Translations under genes and position numbers: made by a program
The notes under the pieces: model-generated
Databases searched by the model: none
What the model saw: the letters and a program-made list of their open reading frames with translations, nothing else
Told to the model about the DNA's origin: nothing
Shown: positions 1-8,412 of the stretch, one piece after another
Layout: every line of letters begins with the position of its first letter
Numbering within the stretch: the first letter of the stretch is position 1
Assembly: GCA_031425195.1 (NCBI GenBank)
Contig: JANPIX010000011.1
Coordinates: 96,615-160,614 of the forward strand
Reading direction: 5' to 3'
Length of the DNA: 64,000 bases
DNA from: JANPIX01 sp031425195
GTDB lineage: Bacteria > Pseudomonadota > Alphaproteobacteria > Rhodobacterales > Rhodobacteraceae

Positions 1-2
1 CG

Positions 3-788
3 CACCTCGACAGCGGCGCGCACTGGGCCGACAGCGCCGAGGATCTGGCAGCGCAGGTCGACCACGTGTTTACCTGCCTGCCGTCCCCCGCGGCAAGCGA
101 GGTCGTGCTGGCCCGCATGTTGCCCGTCCTGCGTAACGGCGCACACTGGATCGAAAACTCCACTTTGGGCCGCGACGACGTTCTGCGCCTGTCCGGTCTT
201 GCCGCGACAAATCGCGTCCGGATGCTCGAAGCACCGGTGACGGGCGGCGTCCATCTGGCGGCGCGTGGTGAAATCACCGTTCTGGCGGGCGGCGACCGTG
301 ATCTGTATGACCTGCACCTGCCCGCCTTGCAGGCCATAGGCTCGCGCATCTTTCACATGGGGCCGCTTGGCTCGGCGGCGGTGATCAAGGTGATCACCAA
401 CATGCTGGCCTTCATCCACCTTGTCGCCGACGGCGAGGCGCTGATGCTTGCCAAACGCGGCGGTCTTGATCTGAAAACGGCGTGGGAGGCGATTGCCGCC
501 TCATCCGGCAGCAGTTTCGTCCACGAAACCGAAGGCCAGCTTATCCTGAACGGCAGTTATGACATCGCCTTTTCGATGGATCTTGCGCTGAAAGACCTCG
601 GGTTCGCGATGGGGTTCGGCCGCGAATTCGGCGTGCCCCTCGACCTTGCGGCAATGACGCAGCAAACCTTTCTGCGCGGCAAGGCGGCCTATGGCGGGCG
701 CGCCCAATCCACCCAGATCGTCAAACTGCTCGAAGATGTCTTGGGAACTGACCTGCGCGCCCCCGGTTTTCCGGCGCGACTGGAATAG
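3..788 (+). CDS. NAD(P)-dependent oxidoreductase, 3-hydroxyisobutyrate dehydrogenase family (5' end outside window)
   Basis: The frame is open from base 3, so the true start lies upstream and the Rossmann GxGxxG region is missing. The stretch VFTCLPSPAA, the core GPLGSAAVIKVITNML holding the family's catalytic Lys, and the all-alpha C-terminal half fit the beta-hydroxyacid dehydrogenase family (3-hydroxyisobutyrate or tartronate semialdehyde type). The family oxidises short 3-hydroxy acids with NAD(P)+ in the cytoplasm. The exact substrate cannot be read from what remains. A GTG at 66 could act as a start but would remove conserved beta strands, so a truncated gene is preferred. It converges with the next gene, leaving 4 bp. 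Confidence 0.85.
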   Translation, partial: HLDSGAHWADSAEDLAAQVDHVFTCLPSPAASEVVLARMLPVLRNGAHWIENSTLGRDDVLRLSGLAATNRVRMLEAPVTGGVHLAARGEITVLAGGDRDLYDLHLPALQAIGSRIFHMGPLGSAAVIKVITNMLAFIHLVADGEALMLAKRGGLDLKTAWEAIAASSGSSFVHETEGQLILNGSYDIAFSMDLALKDLGFAMGFGREFGVPLDLAAMTQQTFLRGKAAYGGRAQSTQIVKLLEDVLGTDLRAPGFPARLE

Positions 789-792
789 CGGG

Positions 793-1854
793 CTACCAGC
801 TTTCCTGCAAGATCCACGCCTTACGCTCGGCCAGCGCGGGAATATCGCCCAGAGTCGTGATCCGGTCCTCATGGGCGGCACAAGCCGCGTCATGTATCGC
901 CATCAATCGCGCGTCGGGCGCATACACGCGCTCATGAAAGGCGCGCGCCTTTGGCAGATGCCGGGCAAGACGGGATGTGTCGTCATGATTTCTGTTCCGG
1001 ACCCGCCAATAGGTCTGAGACACTTGTTTGTCTGCAACCACGACATCCCCGCGCAGCATCTTCATCAGGTAACTGTCCAGCGATCGAAGCGGAAAGTGGT
1101 CAAGCGAAACAAGACCATAGGTGCCCCTGCAATCAATCCCGTTTTCCGATGCGTCCGCCGCCAGACTGCCCAGAACGCGCCCCGATCCGTCAAGCCAGCG
1201 GGCCGGGGGACCATGCCCGGAAAAATCAGGCCGATGGTTGCGGATCTTGCTGACAAGAGGCGACAGCCTCGTGATGGTCTTGACCCCGTGGCGCGCCTTG
1301 AACTTTCCGGGAGTTTCGGTTTCGTGCAACGGAAACTGCTCCGTGATCCAGCCCCGCGAATACGTCATCTGTCGGTTTGAACCGTGATTAAGCTCTGTCA
1401 TCGACAAGGCGTCGAACGGTCCCGACTTGCCAAACAACTCGGCAAGCGACTCCTGACCCGGACGCAGGTTGATGAATTCGTCCACATCCATCGAAATTAC
1501 GAAATCCGCCTCCCGGAACGCCCGCAAGTGGTGCAGATACGCCAAGGCGACGGGTTGATAGAAGGTGCTCCCTGTGGCCAGCGCCGGATTAGGCAGATGC
1601 GTGACTTCGCCCATGTCATGCAAATGGTCCAGCATCCGGTCGGTGCCGTCAGTGCAGTGATTGGTGAAAACCACAAAGTCCGTCACTCCGATGGCGCGAT
1701 GCCAGGCCAGCCATTCCAGAATGAACGGTCCCTCATCCTTCATGCAGGTGGTGACAAGAATGCGCGGGTTTTCAACTGGCCATTCCCGGAATTCCCGGTC
1801 AGTCAGTCCGCCTACCGCAGAGGACGCTTTGGTCCCAGTTTGAGAAGTCAGCAT
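793..1854 (-). CDS. Glycosyltransferase family 2 (Glyco_tranf_2_4 / DUF23-like)
   Basis: The 353-residue product carries the family's N-terminal signature: MKDEGPFILEWLAWHRAIG, then a TDGTDRM segment and the metal-binding region ISMDVDEFINLR. It probably transfers a sugar from a nucleotide sugar to an unknown acceptor in envelope or exopolysaccharide synthesis. The ATG at 1854 is chosen because longer starts would run into the SDR gene that ends at 1907. Three related or functionally similar genes lie at 15022-19461. The C-terminal third (LDHFPLRSLDSYLMKM, then a basic region) resembles the matching part of the 15022 and 16080 proteins. No signal peptide or membrane segment is seen. Substrate is unknown. 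Confidence 0.8.
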   Translation of the reverse strand: MLTSQTGTKASSAVGGLTDREFREWPVENPRILVTTCMKDEGPFILEWLAWHRAIGVTDFVVFTNHCTDGTDRMLDHLHDMGEVTHLPNPALATGSTFYQPVALAYLHHLRAFREADFVISMDVDEFINLRPGQESLAELFGKSGPFDALSMTELNHGSNRQMTYSRGWITEQFPLHETETPGKFKARHGVKTITRLSPLVSKIRNHRPDFSGHGPPARWLDGSGRVLGSLAADASENGIDCRGTYGLVSLDHFPLRSLDSYLMKMLRGDVVVADKQVSQTYWRVRNRNHDDTSRLARHLPKARAFHERVYAPDARLMAIHDAACAAHEDRITTLGDIPALAERKAWILQESW

Positions 1855-1906
1855 GAACCCACCCGGCAAAACCTGCAACCAAGGCACGGCATGCCTTTGA
1901 AAAAGG

Positions 1907-2596
1907 CTACAATGCCGCTTGTGTGTCCGACAAGGACAAAGGGATGATCTTGGCCAGAAGCGCCGCAGCCTGCCCCCCGGTATCGGCCAGCGCACTGCGG
2001 TCTTCGCCGGGGTGAAACCGCGCGCGCGTGGCCGTCGCCATCGGGGCAGGGGTGTGGATGATGATGTGCGGCCCGGTCTTGCGGGTTTCCGCTTGCCAGC
2101 TTTGCGCCAATGCAATCTGCGCTGCCTTGCTGGCCCCGTAAGCCCCAAAGAACGGCGTGCCGCTGCGCGGATCGTCCAGAAAAACCGCCACGCCCGCACC
2201 GGAGGCGCGCAGCAACGGATCAATCATCGGGATCAGAATGCCCGTTGCCCGCACATTGGTCGCAATCGACTTTTCCCAGTCTTTTGCATCCATCTGCCCG
2301 GCGGGGGCAAGCGGGGCTGCATGCACGGCGCTGTGCACCCACAGATCGGCCCGGCCCCAACGATCATGCACCGAACGGCACAGATGCCGCATTGCATCAT
2401 CATTCGTCACGTCCATCGGCGCAAGCGTCAGCGCCCCGGTCGCGTGCGCCTGCTTCACCCGGTCATCAAGCTCTTCAAGCCCGCCAACAGTGCGCGCCAC
2501 CGCCACCACGTGCCAGCCCTGCCCAGCCAATGCCTCGGCCACGGCTGCCCCCAACCCGCGCGAGGCACCGGTAACAAGGGCAAGACGTTGCGACAT
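1907..2596 (-). CDS. Short-chain dehydrogenase/reductase (SDR)
   Basis: The 229-residue classical SDR has the cofactor motif LVTGASRGLGAAVAEAL at its N-terminus and the catalytic YGASKAA (YxxxK) about two-thirds along. The family oxidises or reduces alcohol/carbonyl groups with NAD(P). The start at 2596 (MSQRLALVTGAS) fits the family; an in-frame ATG at 2644 would add 16 unusual residues. It lies 98 bp downstream of purF and 52 bp upstream of the glycosyltransferase, on the same strand, so co-transcription is possible. Substrate is unknown. The C-terminus is short and Leu/Ser-rich. Confidence 0.85.
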   Translation of the reverse strand: MSQRLALVTGASRGLGAAVAEALAGQGWHVVAVARTVGGLEELDDRVKQAHATGALTLAPMDVTNDDAMRHLCRSVHDRWGRADLWVHSAVHAAPLAPAGQMDAKDWEKSIATNVRATGILIPMIDPLLRASGAGVAVFLDDPRSGTPFFGAYGASKAAQIALAQSWQAETRKTGPHIIIHTPAPMATATRARFHPGEDRSALADTGGQAAALLAKIIPLSLSDTQAAL

Positions 2597-2694
2597 GGCG
2601 ACAAACCTTTTGGATACAGCATGGTGAAAAACTGGGGCGGGCATATGTCAGTCGTCCTGAAACGACAAGACCACCCGCCGCGATGACAGCCGCG

Positions 2695-4161
2695 CTATTC
2701 GGCGGCTTTCATCTGGAATCCTTCTTCGATCTTGTCCGATGGGGCGACAGGGTACTGCCCTGAAAAACACGCATCGCAGAACTGCGGACTTTCGTTGTTG
2801 CGCCCCTGTGCCGCTCCCGCCGCACGGTACAGACCGTCCAGCGACACGAACTTAAGGCTGTCAACGCCGATCCACGCCCGCATTTCCTCTTCGCTCATCG
2901 TGGCGGCAAGAAGTTTCGAACGTTCAGGCGTGTCGACGCCGTAAAAGCACGGCCAGGCTGTCGGCGGCGACGCGATGCGGAAGTGCACCTCTGCGGCCCC
3001 CGCCTCAAGGATCATTTCCTTGATCTTGCGGCTGGTCGTGCCACGCACCACGGAATCGTCCACCAGAACCACCCGCTTGCCCTTGATAAGCGACCGATTG
3101 ACGTTCAGTTTCAACCGCACGCCCATGTTGCGGATCTGCTCGGTCGGTTCGATGAAGGTCCGGCCCATGTACTGATTACGGATGATCCCCATGGCATAGG
3201 GTATCCCGGATTCCTGACTGAACCCGATGGCGGCGGGCGTGCCGCTGTCGGGCACCGGGCAGACAAGGTCAGCCTCCACCGGCGCCTCGCGGGCCAGTTC
3301 AACGCCGATCTGACGCCGCGTTTCATACACCGAGGTGCCGCCCAGAATACTGTCGGGGCGGCTGAAATACACCTTTTCAAAGATGCAGAACCGCGACGAC
3401 GCCTGCCCGAACGGGCGGGACGAGGTGATGCCGGTATCGTCGATCACCACCATTTCGCCCGGCTCGATCTCGCGCACGAAATCGGCCCCGATGATGTCAA
3501 GCCCACAGGTTTCCGAACTCAGCGCCCAGCCCTCGCCAACCCGTCCCAGAACCAAGGGCCGCACGCCAAGCGCGTCGCGCACACCGATCAGTTTCGACCG
3601 GGTCATGGCTACAATCGAAAACGCCCCTTCGACGCGGCGCAGCGCGTCCTTGATGCGTTCGGAATGGTTCTTCTGAATGGATCGCGCCATCAGGTGAATG
3701 ATGCATTCGCTGTCGGACGACGATTGAAAGATCGACCCGCGTTCAATCAACTCGCGGCGCAGGGCGGCGGCATTGGTCAGGTTACCGTTGTGCGCAATGG
3801 CGCAGCCGCCCATCGAAAACTCGCCGAAAAACGGCTGCACGTCGCGGATCGCCGTGGCCCCTTTCGAACCCGCGGTGGAATACCGGACATGCCCGATGGC
3901 CAATGGCCCGGGCAGGGTGTCCATCAGCGCCGCATTGGTGAAATTGTCGCGCACATACCCGAATCGCCGGGCAGAATTGAACCCGTGTACCGGATCGTGG
4001 CTGACGATCCCGCCCGCCTCTTGGCCGCGATGTTGCAAGGCGTGCAGTCCCAAAGCCACGAAATTCGCTGCATCCGCCACGCCAACGACGCCAAACACGC
4101 CACATTCCTCGCGCAGCTTGTCTCCATCGATGTCGGGATCAAAGGGATGGCGAAACATCAT
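2695..4161 (-). CDS. purF: Amidophosphoribosyltransferase (glutamine PRPP amidotransferase)
   Basis: This enzyme catalyses the first committed step of purine synthesis, converting PRPP and glutamine to 5-phosphoribosylamine. The 488-residue protein starts with a 19-residue leader before the nucleophile Cys20 (EECGVFGV). This resembles the Bacillus-type propeptide that must be removed, unlike the E. coli enzyme that starts Met-Cys. The PRPP loop VVLVDDSVVRGTTSRK is intact. The start at 4161 is preferred to 4227 because an AGGAGG ribosome site lies 8 bp upstream; ATG 4158 is an alternative. It is downstream of cvpA on the same strand, a purF-cvpA pairing also known from enterobacteria. Confidence 0.97.
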   Translation of the reverse strand: MMFRHPFDPDIDGDKLREECGVFGVVGVADAANFVALGLHALQHRGQEAGGIVSHDPVHGFNSARRFGYVRDNFTNAALMDTLPGPLAIGHVRYSTAGSKGATAIRDVQPFFGEFSMGGCAIAHNGNLTNAAALRRELIERGSIFQSSSDSECIIHLMARSIQKNHSERIKDALRRVEGAFSIVAMTRSKLIGVRDALGVRPLVLGRVGEGWALSSETCGLDIIGADFVREIEPGEMVVIDDTGITSSRPFGQASSRFCIFEKVYFSRPDSILGGTSVYETRRQIGVELAREAPVEADLVCPVPDSGTPAAIGFSQESGIPYAMGIIRNQYMGRTFIEPTEQIRNMGVRLKLNVNRSLIKGKRVVLVDDSVVRGTTSRKIKEMILEAGAAEVHFRIASPPTAWPCFYGVDTPERSKLLAATMSEEEMRAWIGVDSLKFVSLDGLYRAAGAAQGRNNESPQFCDACFSGQYPVAPSDKIEEGFQMKAAE

Positions 4162-4248
4162 AAGATAAGCCTCCTGGTCCGGCAGGGCCGTCAGCGTTGC
4201 TTTAAGCTTTTGCGGCCCAAGTGTCACGCCCCCAAAGGGTGCAACCCA

Positions 4249-4902
4249 TCAGTTGTTGGCGGGCGGTGTCGTGGTCGCACCGTCGGCAGGCACATCGGTC
4301 GCGGGGGCCGTACCATCAGCAGGCAGCGTCGCGTCAACGGGCGCGTCGGTCACGGTGCAGCTGTTCACCAGCCGCTCATACTGTTGCACGATCCAGCCGG
4401 GCGCATCATCGGGGATCATGTCATCCACCCGCGCCTGAACCGAAGCGAACAGCTTGGCCGAGCGGGAGTTGTCGATATCCGGAATGGTGTTTTCGGCGAC
4501 GGCACGATCATAAACAATGAACGCCACCGCAACGAGGAGCAAGCCACGCGCGACCCCGAACAGAAAGCCAAGTCCCTGATCGATACCGCCAAGCGCCGTG
4601 CGTTGAATGGCCGAAGAAAACAGCGGAGTGAACAGCGCCGCAACCACAAGCGCCAGCGCAAAGACGGCGGCGAAGGCGGCGATGATCGACAACTCGCAAC
4701 TGTCACCCAGAAATTCGCCCAGAACGGGCACTTCCTTGATCAGCGGCTGCGCCTGTGGCGCGAACAGAAAGGCAAGGAAGGCGGCCCCGACCCACCCGAG
4801 GATCGCCATGGCTTCCCGGACCAGACCACGCGAATATGCCAAAATGGCCGACAACAGGATAACAACCGCAACAACCGCGTCAACGATCGTAAAGCCTTCC
4901 AT
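4249..4902 (-). CDS. cvpA: CvpA family inner-membrane protein
   Basis: The 217-residue protein begins MEGFTIVDAVVAVVILLSA and has about four hydrophobic segments in the first 160 residues, including a conserved SRGLVREAMAILGWVGAAF region. This matches the CvpA (colicin V production) family, whose biochemical role is still unclear. The last 40 residues are a low-complexity Ala/Pro/Thr/Asp tail likely to be disordered. It sits between radA (18 bp upstream) and purF (87 bp downstream) on the same strand, a common order in this family of bacteria. Confidence 0.9.
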   Translation of the reverse strand: MEGFTIVDAVVAVVILLSAILAYSRGLVREAMAILGWVGAAFLAFLFAPQAQPLIKEVPVLGEFLGDSCELSIIAAFAAVFALALVVAALFTPLFSSAIQRTALGGIDQGLGFLFGVARGLLLVAVAFIVYDRAVAENTIPDIDNSRSAKLFASVQARVDDMIPDDAPGWIVQQYERLVNSCTVTDAPVDATLPADGTAPATDVPADGATTTPPANN

Positions 4903-4920
4903 ACCGCTCTCCTTCAGGGA

Positions 4921-6279
4921 CTAGCCGGCGCCGAACATCTCGCCCACAAAGGCGGTCAGATCGGCGAAGGCACGCACCTGTATTCCATCATTCGTGACCG
5001 ACTTTGTCCCCGTCGGCGCAATTGCCTGTGAGAAACCAAGTTTCGACGCCTCTTTCAACCTGTTTTCAGTCTGAACCGCAGGGCGGAGCGCGCCGGACAG
5101 GCTGATCTCTCCGAAAAGCACAGTATCTGGCGGAATTGCCACATCCTCACGCGCAGAAAGAAGGGCGGCTGCCACGGCAAGATCGGCGGCAGGTTCGTTG
5201 ACACGCAGGCCGCCCGCGACGTTCAGGAAAACGTCCAGCCCGGTGAACGGCACGCCACAGCGCGCCTCAAGCACCGCAAGAATGGTCGAAAGACGCCCGG
5301 AATCGATACCCACCACTGTGCGCCGGGGCGTGCCAAGGGTCGACGGTGCCACCAGCGCCTGAATCTCGGTCAGAACAGGCCGCGTGCCCTCGATGCCTGC
5401 AAACACGGCAGACCCCGGCACCGGATTGCCCCGATCCGACAGGAACAGCGCCGACGGGTTCGGAACCTCGGCCAGACCGGCCCCTGTCATTTCGAACACG
5501 CCGATTTCGTCGGCCGGGCCGAACCGGTTCTTCACCGCCCGCAGGATGCGAAACTGATGCCCGCGCTCACCCTCGAAATACAATACCGTATCGACCATGT
5601 GCTCCACCACGCGCGGCCCCGCGATCTGGCCGTCCTTGGTCACATGGCCCACAAGAATAATGGCGACACCGCGCCGCTTGGCAAAGCTGACGAGTTCATG
5701 GGCCGCCGCACGCACCTGCGCCACCGATCCCGGTGCGCTTTCCACGGTGTCGAGCCACATGGTCTGGATCGAATCGATCACCGCCAGCCCCGGCCTTTCG
5801 GCGTCAAGCGTGGTCAGGATGTCGCGCAGGTTCGTCTCGGCGGCAAGCGACACCGGCGCATCAGCAAGCCCCAACCTCTGCGCGCGCATCCGCACCTGTG
5901 CGGTGGCCTCTTCGCCCGAAACATACAGGCACTTCATCCCGCCCCGCGCAAAACTGGCCGTCGCCTGCAGCAGCAAGGTGGATTTGCCGATGCCCGGATC
6001 ACCCCCCACAAGGATGGCCGAGGCGGGAACAAGCCCGCCGCCCAGCACCCGATCCAATTCGCTGATCCCCGATCCGGCGCGCGGCGGCAAAGGTTCATCC
6101 GTGGCAAGATCAGACAGGGTGATGGTCCGCCCTTTTGCACCAAGTGCCTTTGGCCCCGTGGATAGAGCAGATTCTTCCTGGATGGAATTCCACGCCCCGC
6201 AAGCATCACAGCGCCCCGACCATTTGGTATGGGGCGCACCGCAGGATTGGCAGACGAATTGAGGTGAGGATTTTGCCAT
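4921..6279 (-). CDS. radA: DNA repair protein RadA (Sms)
   Basis: RadA is a RecA-like ATPase that helps process recombination intermediates and extends heteroduplex at branched DNA. The 452-residue protein has the N-terminal zinc finger (Cys10, Cys13, Cys24, Cys27), a Walker A GGDPGIGKST at about 92-101, the RadA-specific KNRFG motif (KNRFGPADEIGVFEM), and a Lon-protease-like C-terminal domain (PAADLAVAAALLSA). Length and domain order are typical. It starts at 6279 and leads an apparent radA-cvpA-purF series. Confidence 0.97.
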   Translation of the reverse strand: MAKSSPQFVCQSCGAPHTKWSGRCDACGAWNSIQEESALSTGPKALGAKGRTITLSDLATDEPLPPRAGSGISELDRVLGGGLVPASAILVGGDPGIGKSTLLLQATASFARGGMKCLYVSGEEATAQVRMRAQRLGLADAPVSLAAETNLRDILTTLDAERPGLAVIDSIQTMWLDTVESAPGSVAQVRAAAHELVSFAKRRGVAIILVGHVTKDGQIAGPRVVEHMVDTVLYFEGERGHQFRILRAVKNRFGPADEIGVFEMTGAGLAEVPNPSALFLSDRGNPVPGSAVFAGIEGTRPVLTEIQALVAPSTLGTPRRTVVGIDSGRLSTILAVLEARCGVPFTGLDVFLNVAGGLRVNEPAADLAVAAALLSAREDVAIPPDTVLFGEISLSGALRPAVQTENRLKEASKLGFSQAIAPTGTKSVTNDGIQVRAFADLTAFVGEMFGAG

Positions 6280-6331
6280 GGCCTTTCATGGCGCGGAACC
6301 GAAGGCGGGGCAAGGGATGCCTGATCCGATA

Positions 6332-6375
6332 GTGCCGCTTGCGCGGCACGCCCTTTTCGGCGCCGCTGCGCGGCG
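6332..6375. repeat. Two adjacent GC-rich hairpins between the pqiA-like gene and radA
   Basis: The first hairpin has arms GTGCCGC (6332-6338) and GCGGCAC (6343-6349) around TTGC. The second has arms CGCCGC (6361-6366) and GCGGCG (6370-6375). Neither is followed by a T run on either strand, so a rho-independent terminator is not clear. They sit in the 133-bp gap beside the repeat at 6389-6412. Confidence 0.5.
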
Positions 6376-6388
6376 TGTGCCTGCAGCG

Positions 6389-6412
6389 CGGATATTTGGG
6401 CAAAGAGGATGA
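6389..6412 (+). repeat. Dispersed repeat copy (GGATATTT...CAAAGAGGATGA core)
   Basis: The core GGATATTTGGGCAAAGAGG followed by ATGA matches the core of two copies at 58291-58343 and 58480-58532. It ends exactly at the stop codon of the PqiA-like gene. Here the upstream run of C bases seen in the other copies is missing. Confidence 0.65.
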
Positions 6413-6856
6413 TTACCGTCTGTCGGACAGAAATCCGATGGCCGCGGAGGCGAGGATGCAGGCGGTGAACAAATAAAGGCCCCAGGCAACCTCGACTGTG
6501 GCATAGCCGACGCCCTTGACCACGACGATGTAGATGGCGATCAGAAAGATGTCGGCCATGGCGAGTTTGCCCAGAATATGGAGCGCGGGCAGCACCTTGG
6601 GCGACAAAAGCCCAAAGTGAAGAAGGGCCAGCCCAATGGTTTTAAGATAGGGCGCGAAAAGGGCGAAGGCGGTGACAAGCAAGGCCAGCGGAATGTCGGA
6701 GGTCCAGAGCGACTGAAGCCCGGTCAGGACCGAGATTTCCGAAAGGCCGAACAGCGGCAGCAAACCCGCCCGCATCAGGGGCGCGAACCACGCAACCGGA
6801 AACAGGACAAGCAGGGCAAGATTGGAGAGTTTCAAGAGGGAAGGCGCCTGCGTCAT
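6413..6856 (-). CDS. Paraquat-inducible protein A-like membrane protein
   Basis: The 147-residue protein has four predicted membrane helices and the PqiA-domain features KLSNLALLVLFPVAWFAPLM near the N-terminus and LGKLAMADIFLIAIYIVVVKG in the second half. PqiA-type proteins are the inner-membrane partners of MCE-type lipid transport systems. It is a single PqiA half domain, and the CxxC zinc motifs of full-length PqiA are not visible. It lies 27 bp downstream of the MlaF-like ATPase, so a role in the same envelope lipid pathway is plausible. GTG/ATG 6868 is an alternative start. Confidence 0.75.
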   Translation of the reverse strand: MTQAPSLLKLSNLALLVLFPVAWFAPLMRAGLLPLFGLSEISVLTGLQSLWTSDIPLALLVTAFALFAPYLKTIGLALLHFGLLSPKVLPALHILGKLAMADIFLIAIYIVVVKGVGYATVEVAWGLYLFTACILASAAIGFLSDRR

Positions 6857-6883
6857 CTGCCGGCCCAATCCGTCTGCCGGGTA

Positions 6884-7630
6884 TCAGCGCACACTTTCAA
6901 TCGGTCCATCGGCGCGCCCGTGGATGAATTGCTGCACATAGGGGTCGTCAGTCGCGTCCATGTCGGCCACCGGCCCGGTCCAGCGTATTACCCCGCCGTG
7001 CAGCATAGCCACATTGTCGGCAATCGCACGCACCGAACTCATGTCATGGGTGATCGTCATGGCGGTGGCCCCCATTTCGGTCACGATTTCCCGGATCAGC
7101 GCATTGATGACGCCCGACATGATCGGGTCAAGGCCCGTTGTGGGTTCGTCAAAAAAGATGATTGCGGGCTCGGCAGCAATGGCGCGGGCAAGGCCCACGC
7201 GTTTCTGCATCCCGCCCGACAATTCGCCGGGGAACAGATCGGCCACCTGTGGCCCAAGGCCCACGCGGCGCAGTTTTCCCAAGGCGATGGCGCGCGCCTC
7301 GTCTTTCGGGCGCTTGCCCACGCCGCGCATCAGGCGAAAGGCCACGTTTTCCCAGACCCGCAGACTGTCAAACAGCGCCCCGCCCTGAAACAACATGCCA
7401 AAGCGCGCCAGAAACGCATCTCTGTCGCCGCGCGTCACATCCTGACCGTTCAGGGTGATGCTGCCCCGGTCCGGGCGCACGAGGCCCAGAATGGATTTGA
7501 GCAGGACGGATTTGCCCGTGCCCGATCCGCCGATGATCACCATGCTGGTGCCCGACTGGATGGTCAGATCGGCCCCCTGCAGAACCCGGTTCGACCCAAA
7601 GGCCTTGTGGACGCCGGAAAGCTCGATCAT
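6884..7630 (-). CDS. ABC transporter ATP-binding protein, MlaF family
   Basis: The 248-residue ATPase has Walker A GGSGTGKS (about residues 34-41), signature LSGGM, Walker B IIFFDEP and switch ITHDM. The C-terminus matches the MlaF/Ttg2A group that powers phospholipid transport between inner and outer membranes. Its start (7630) overlaps the stop of the MlaE-like permease by ATGA, which implies translational coupling. No MlaD-type MCE subunit gene lies nearby, so the periplasmic part must be encoded elsewhere. Confidence 0.92.
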   Translation of the reverse strand: MIELSGVHKAFGSNRVLQGADLTIQSGTSMVIIGGSGTGKSVLLKSILGLVRPDRGSITLNGQDVTRGDRDAFLARFGMLFQGGALFDSLRVWENVAFRLMRGVGKRPKDEARAIALGKLRRVGLGPQVADLFPGELSGGMQKRVGLARAIAAEPAIIFFDEPTTGLDPIMSGVINALIREIVTEMGATAMTITHDMSSVRAIADNVAMLHGGVIRWTGPVADMDATDDPYVQQFIHGRADGPIESVR

Positions 7631-8412
7631 GTGCCGAACAACACGGATGTGAGCACGAAATTCGCGGCCAGGATCAGGATTGATGCGGCTGCAACCGCCG
7701 TCTTGGTGGCTTGCCCCACGCCCATCGCTCCGCGCCCGGATTGCATCCCGTGGTAACACCCAACCAGCGTGGCGATGAACCCGAAGGCGGCCCCCTTGAT
7801 CAGGGACGACACGATGTCGGGGGTTTCCAGAAAATCGACCGTGTTCTGGATGTAACTCGCCCGGTTGAACCCCAATTGCCCGGTGGCGACCAGAAACCCG
7901 CCCATGATCCCGATGGCGTCGCCCACGGCGGTCAACAACGGCACCGTCAGGAAACCCGCCAGAACGCGGGGCACTGTCAGGTATTTCAACGGGTTGGTCG
8001 AAAGCGTCACCAGCGCGTCGATCTGTTCTGTCACCTTCATCGTGGCGATTTCGGCGGCGATGGACGATGTGACCCGTGCCGCGATCATCAGCCCCACCAG
8101 AACGGGCCCAAGTTCGCGCACCATGCCGATGGCCACGATCTGCGGCACCACAGCCTCGGCACTGAACCGCTGGCCACCTGCATAGATTTGCAGGGCCAAC
8201 GCGCCGCCGGTGAACAAGGCCGTGAGGCCAACCACTGGCAGCGACAGCCAGCCCACTTGCAACAGGGCCGTCAGGAACTCGCGGAAATAGAACGGCGGGC
8301 GCACCAAATGCGACAGCACTGCAGCGGCATACAGCGCCAGCCGGCCGATGCCAGCCAGAAACCCCAGCACGACCCGGCCAAGGGCCGCGACGGGCGACAG
8401 AACCGACGTCAT
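7627..8412 (-). CDS. MlaE family ABC transporter permease
   Basis: The 261-residue permease has the MlaE core: an amphipathic N-terminus, GLTALFTGGALALQ, the long conserved MVRELGPVLVGLMIAARV and ATMKVTEQIDALVTL segments, and about five membrane helices. MlaE forms the membrane channel of the phospholipid transporter driven by MlaF. It overlaps alr upstream (ATGA at 8409-8412) and mlaF downstream (ATGA at 7627-7630), so the three genes form one tight transcription unit. Confidence 0.93.
   Translation of the reverse strand: MTSVLSPVAALGRVVLGFLAGIGRLALYAAAVLSHLVRPPFYFREFLTALLQVGWLSLPVVGLTALFTGGALALQIYAGGQRFSAEAVVPQIVAIGMVRELGPVLVGLMIAARVTSSIAAEIATMKVTEQIDALVTLSTNPLKYLTVPRVLAGFLTVPLLTAVGDAIGIMGGFLVATGQLGFNRASYIQNTVDFLETPDIVSSLIKGAAFGFIATLVGCYHGMQSGRGAMGVGQATKTAVAAASILILAANFVLTSVLFGT

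Noticed and set aside
2983..5031. A 682-codon open frame on the plus strand opposite purF/cvpA
   Set aside because: High GC content leaves long open frames opposite real genes. The translated sequence is basic and shows no family pattern, while purF and cvpA are clearly real.
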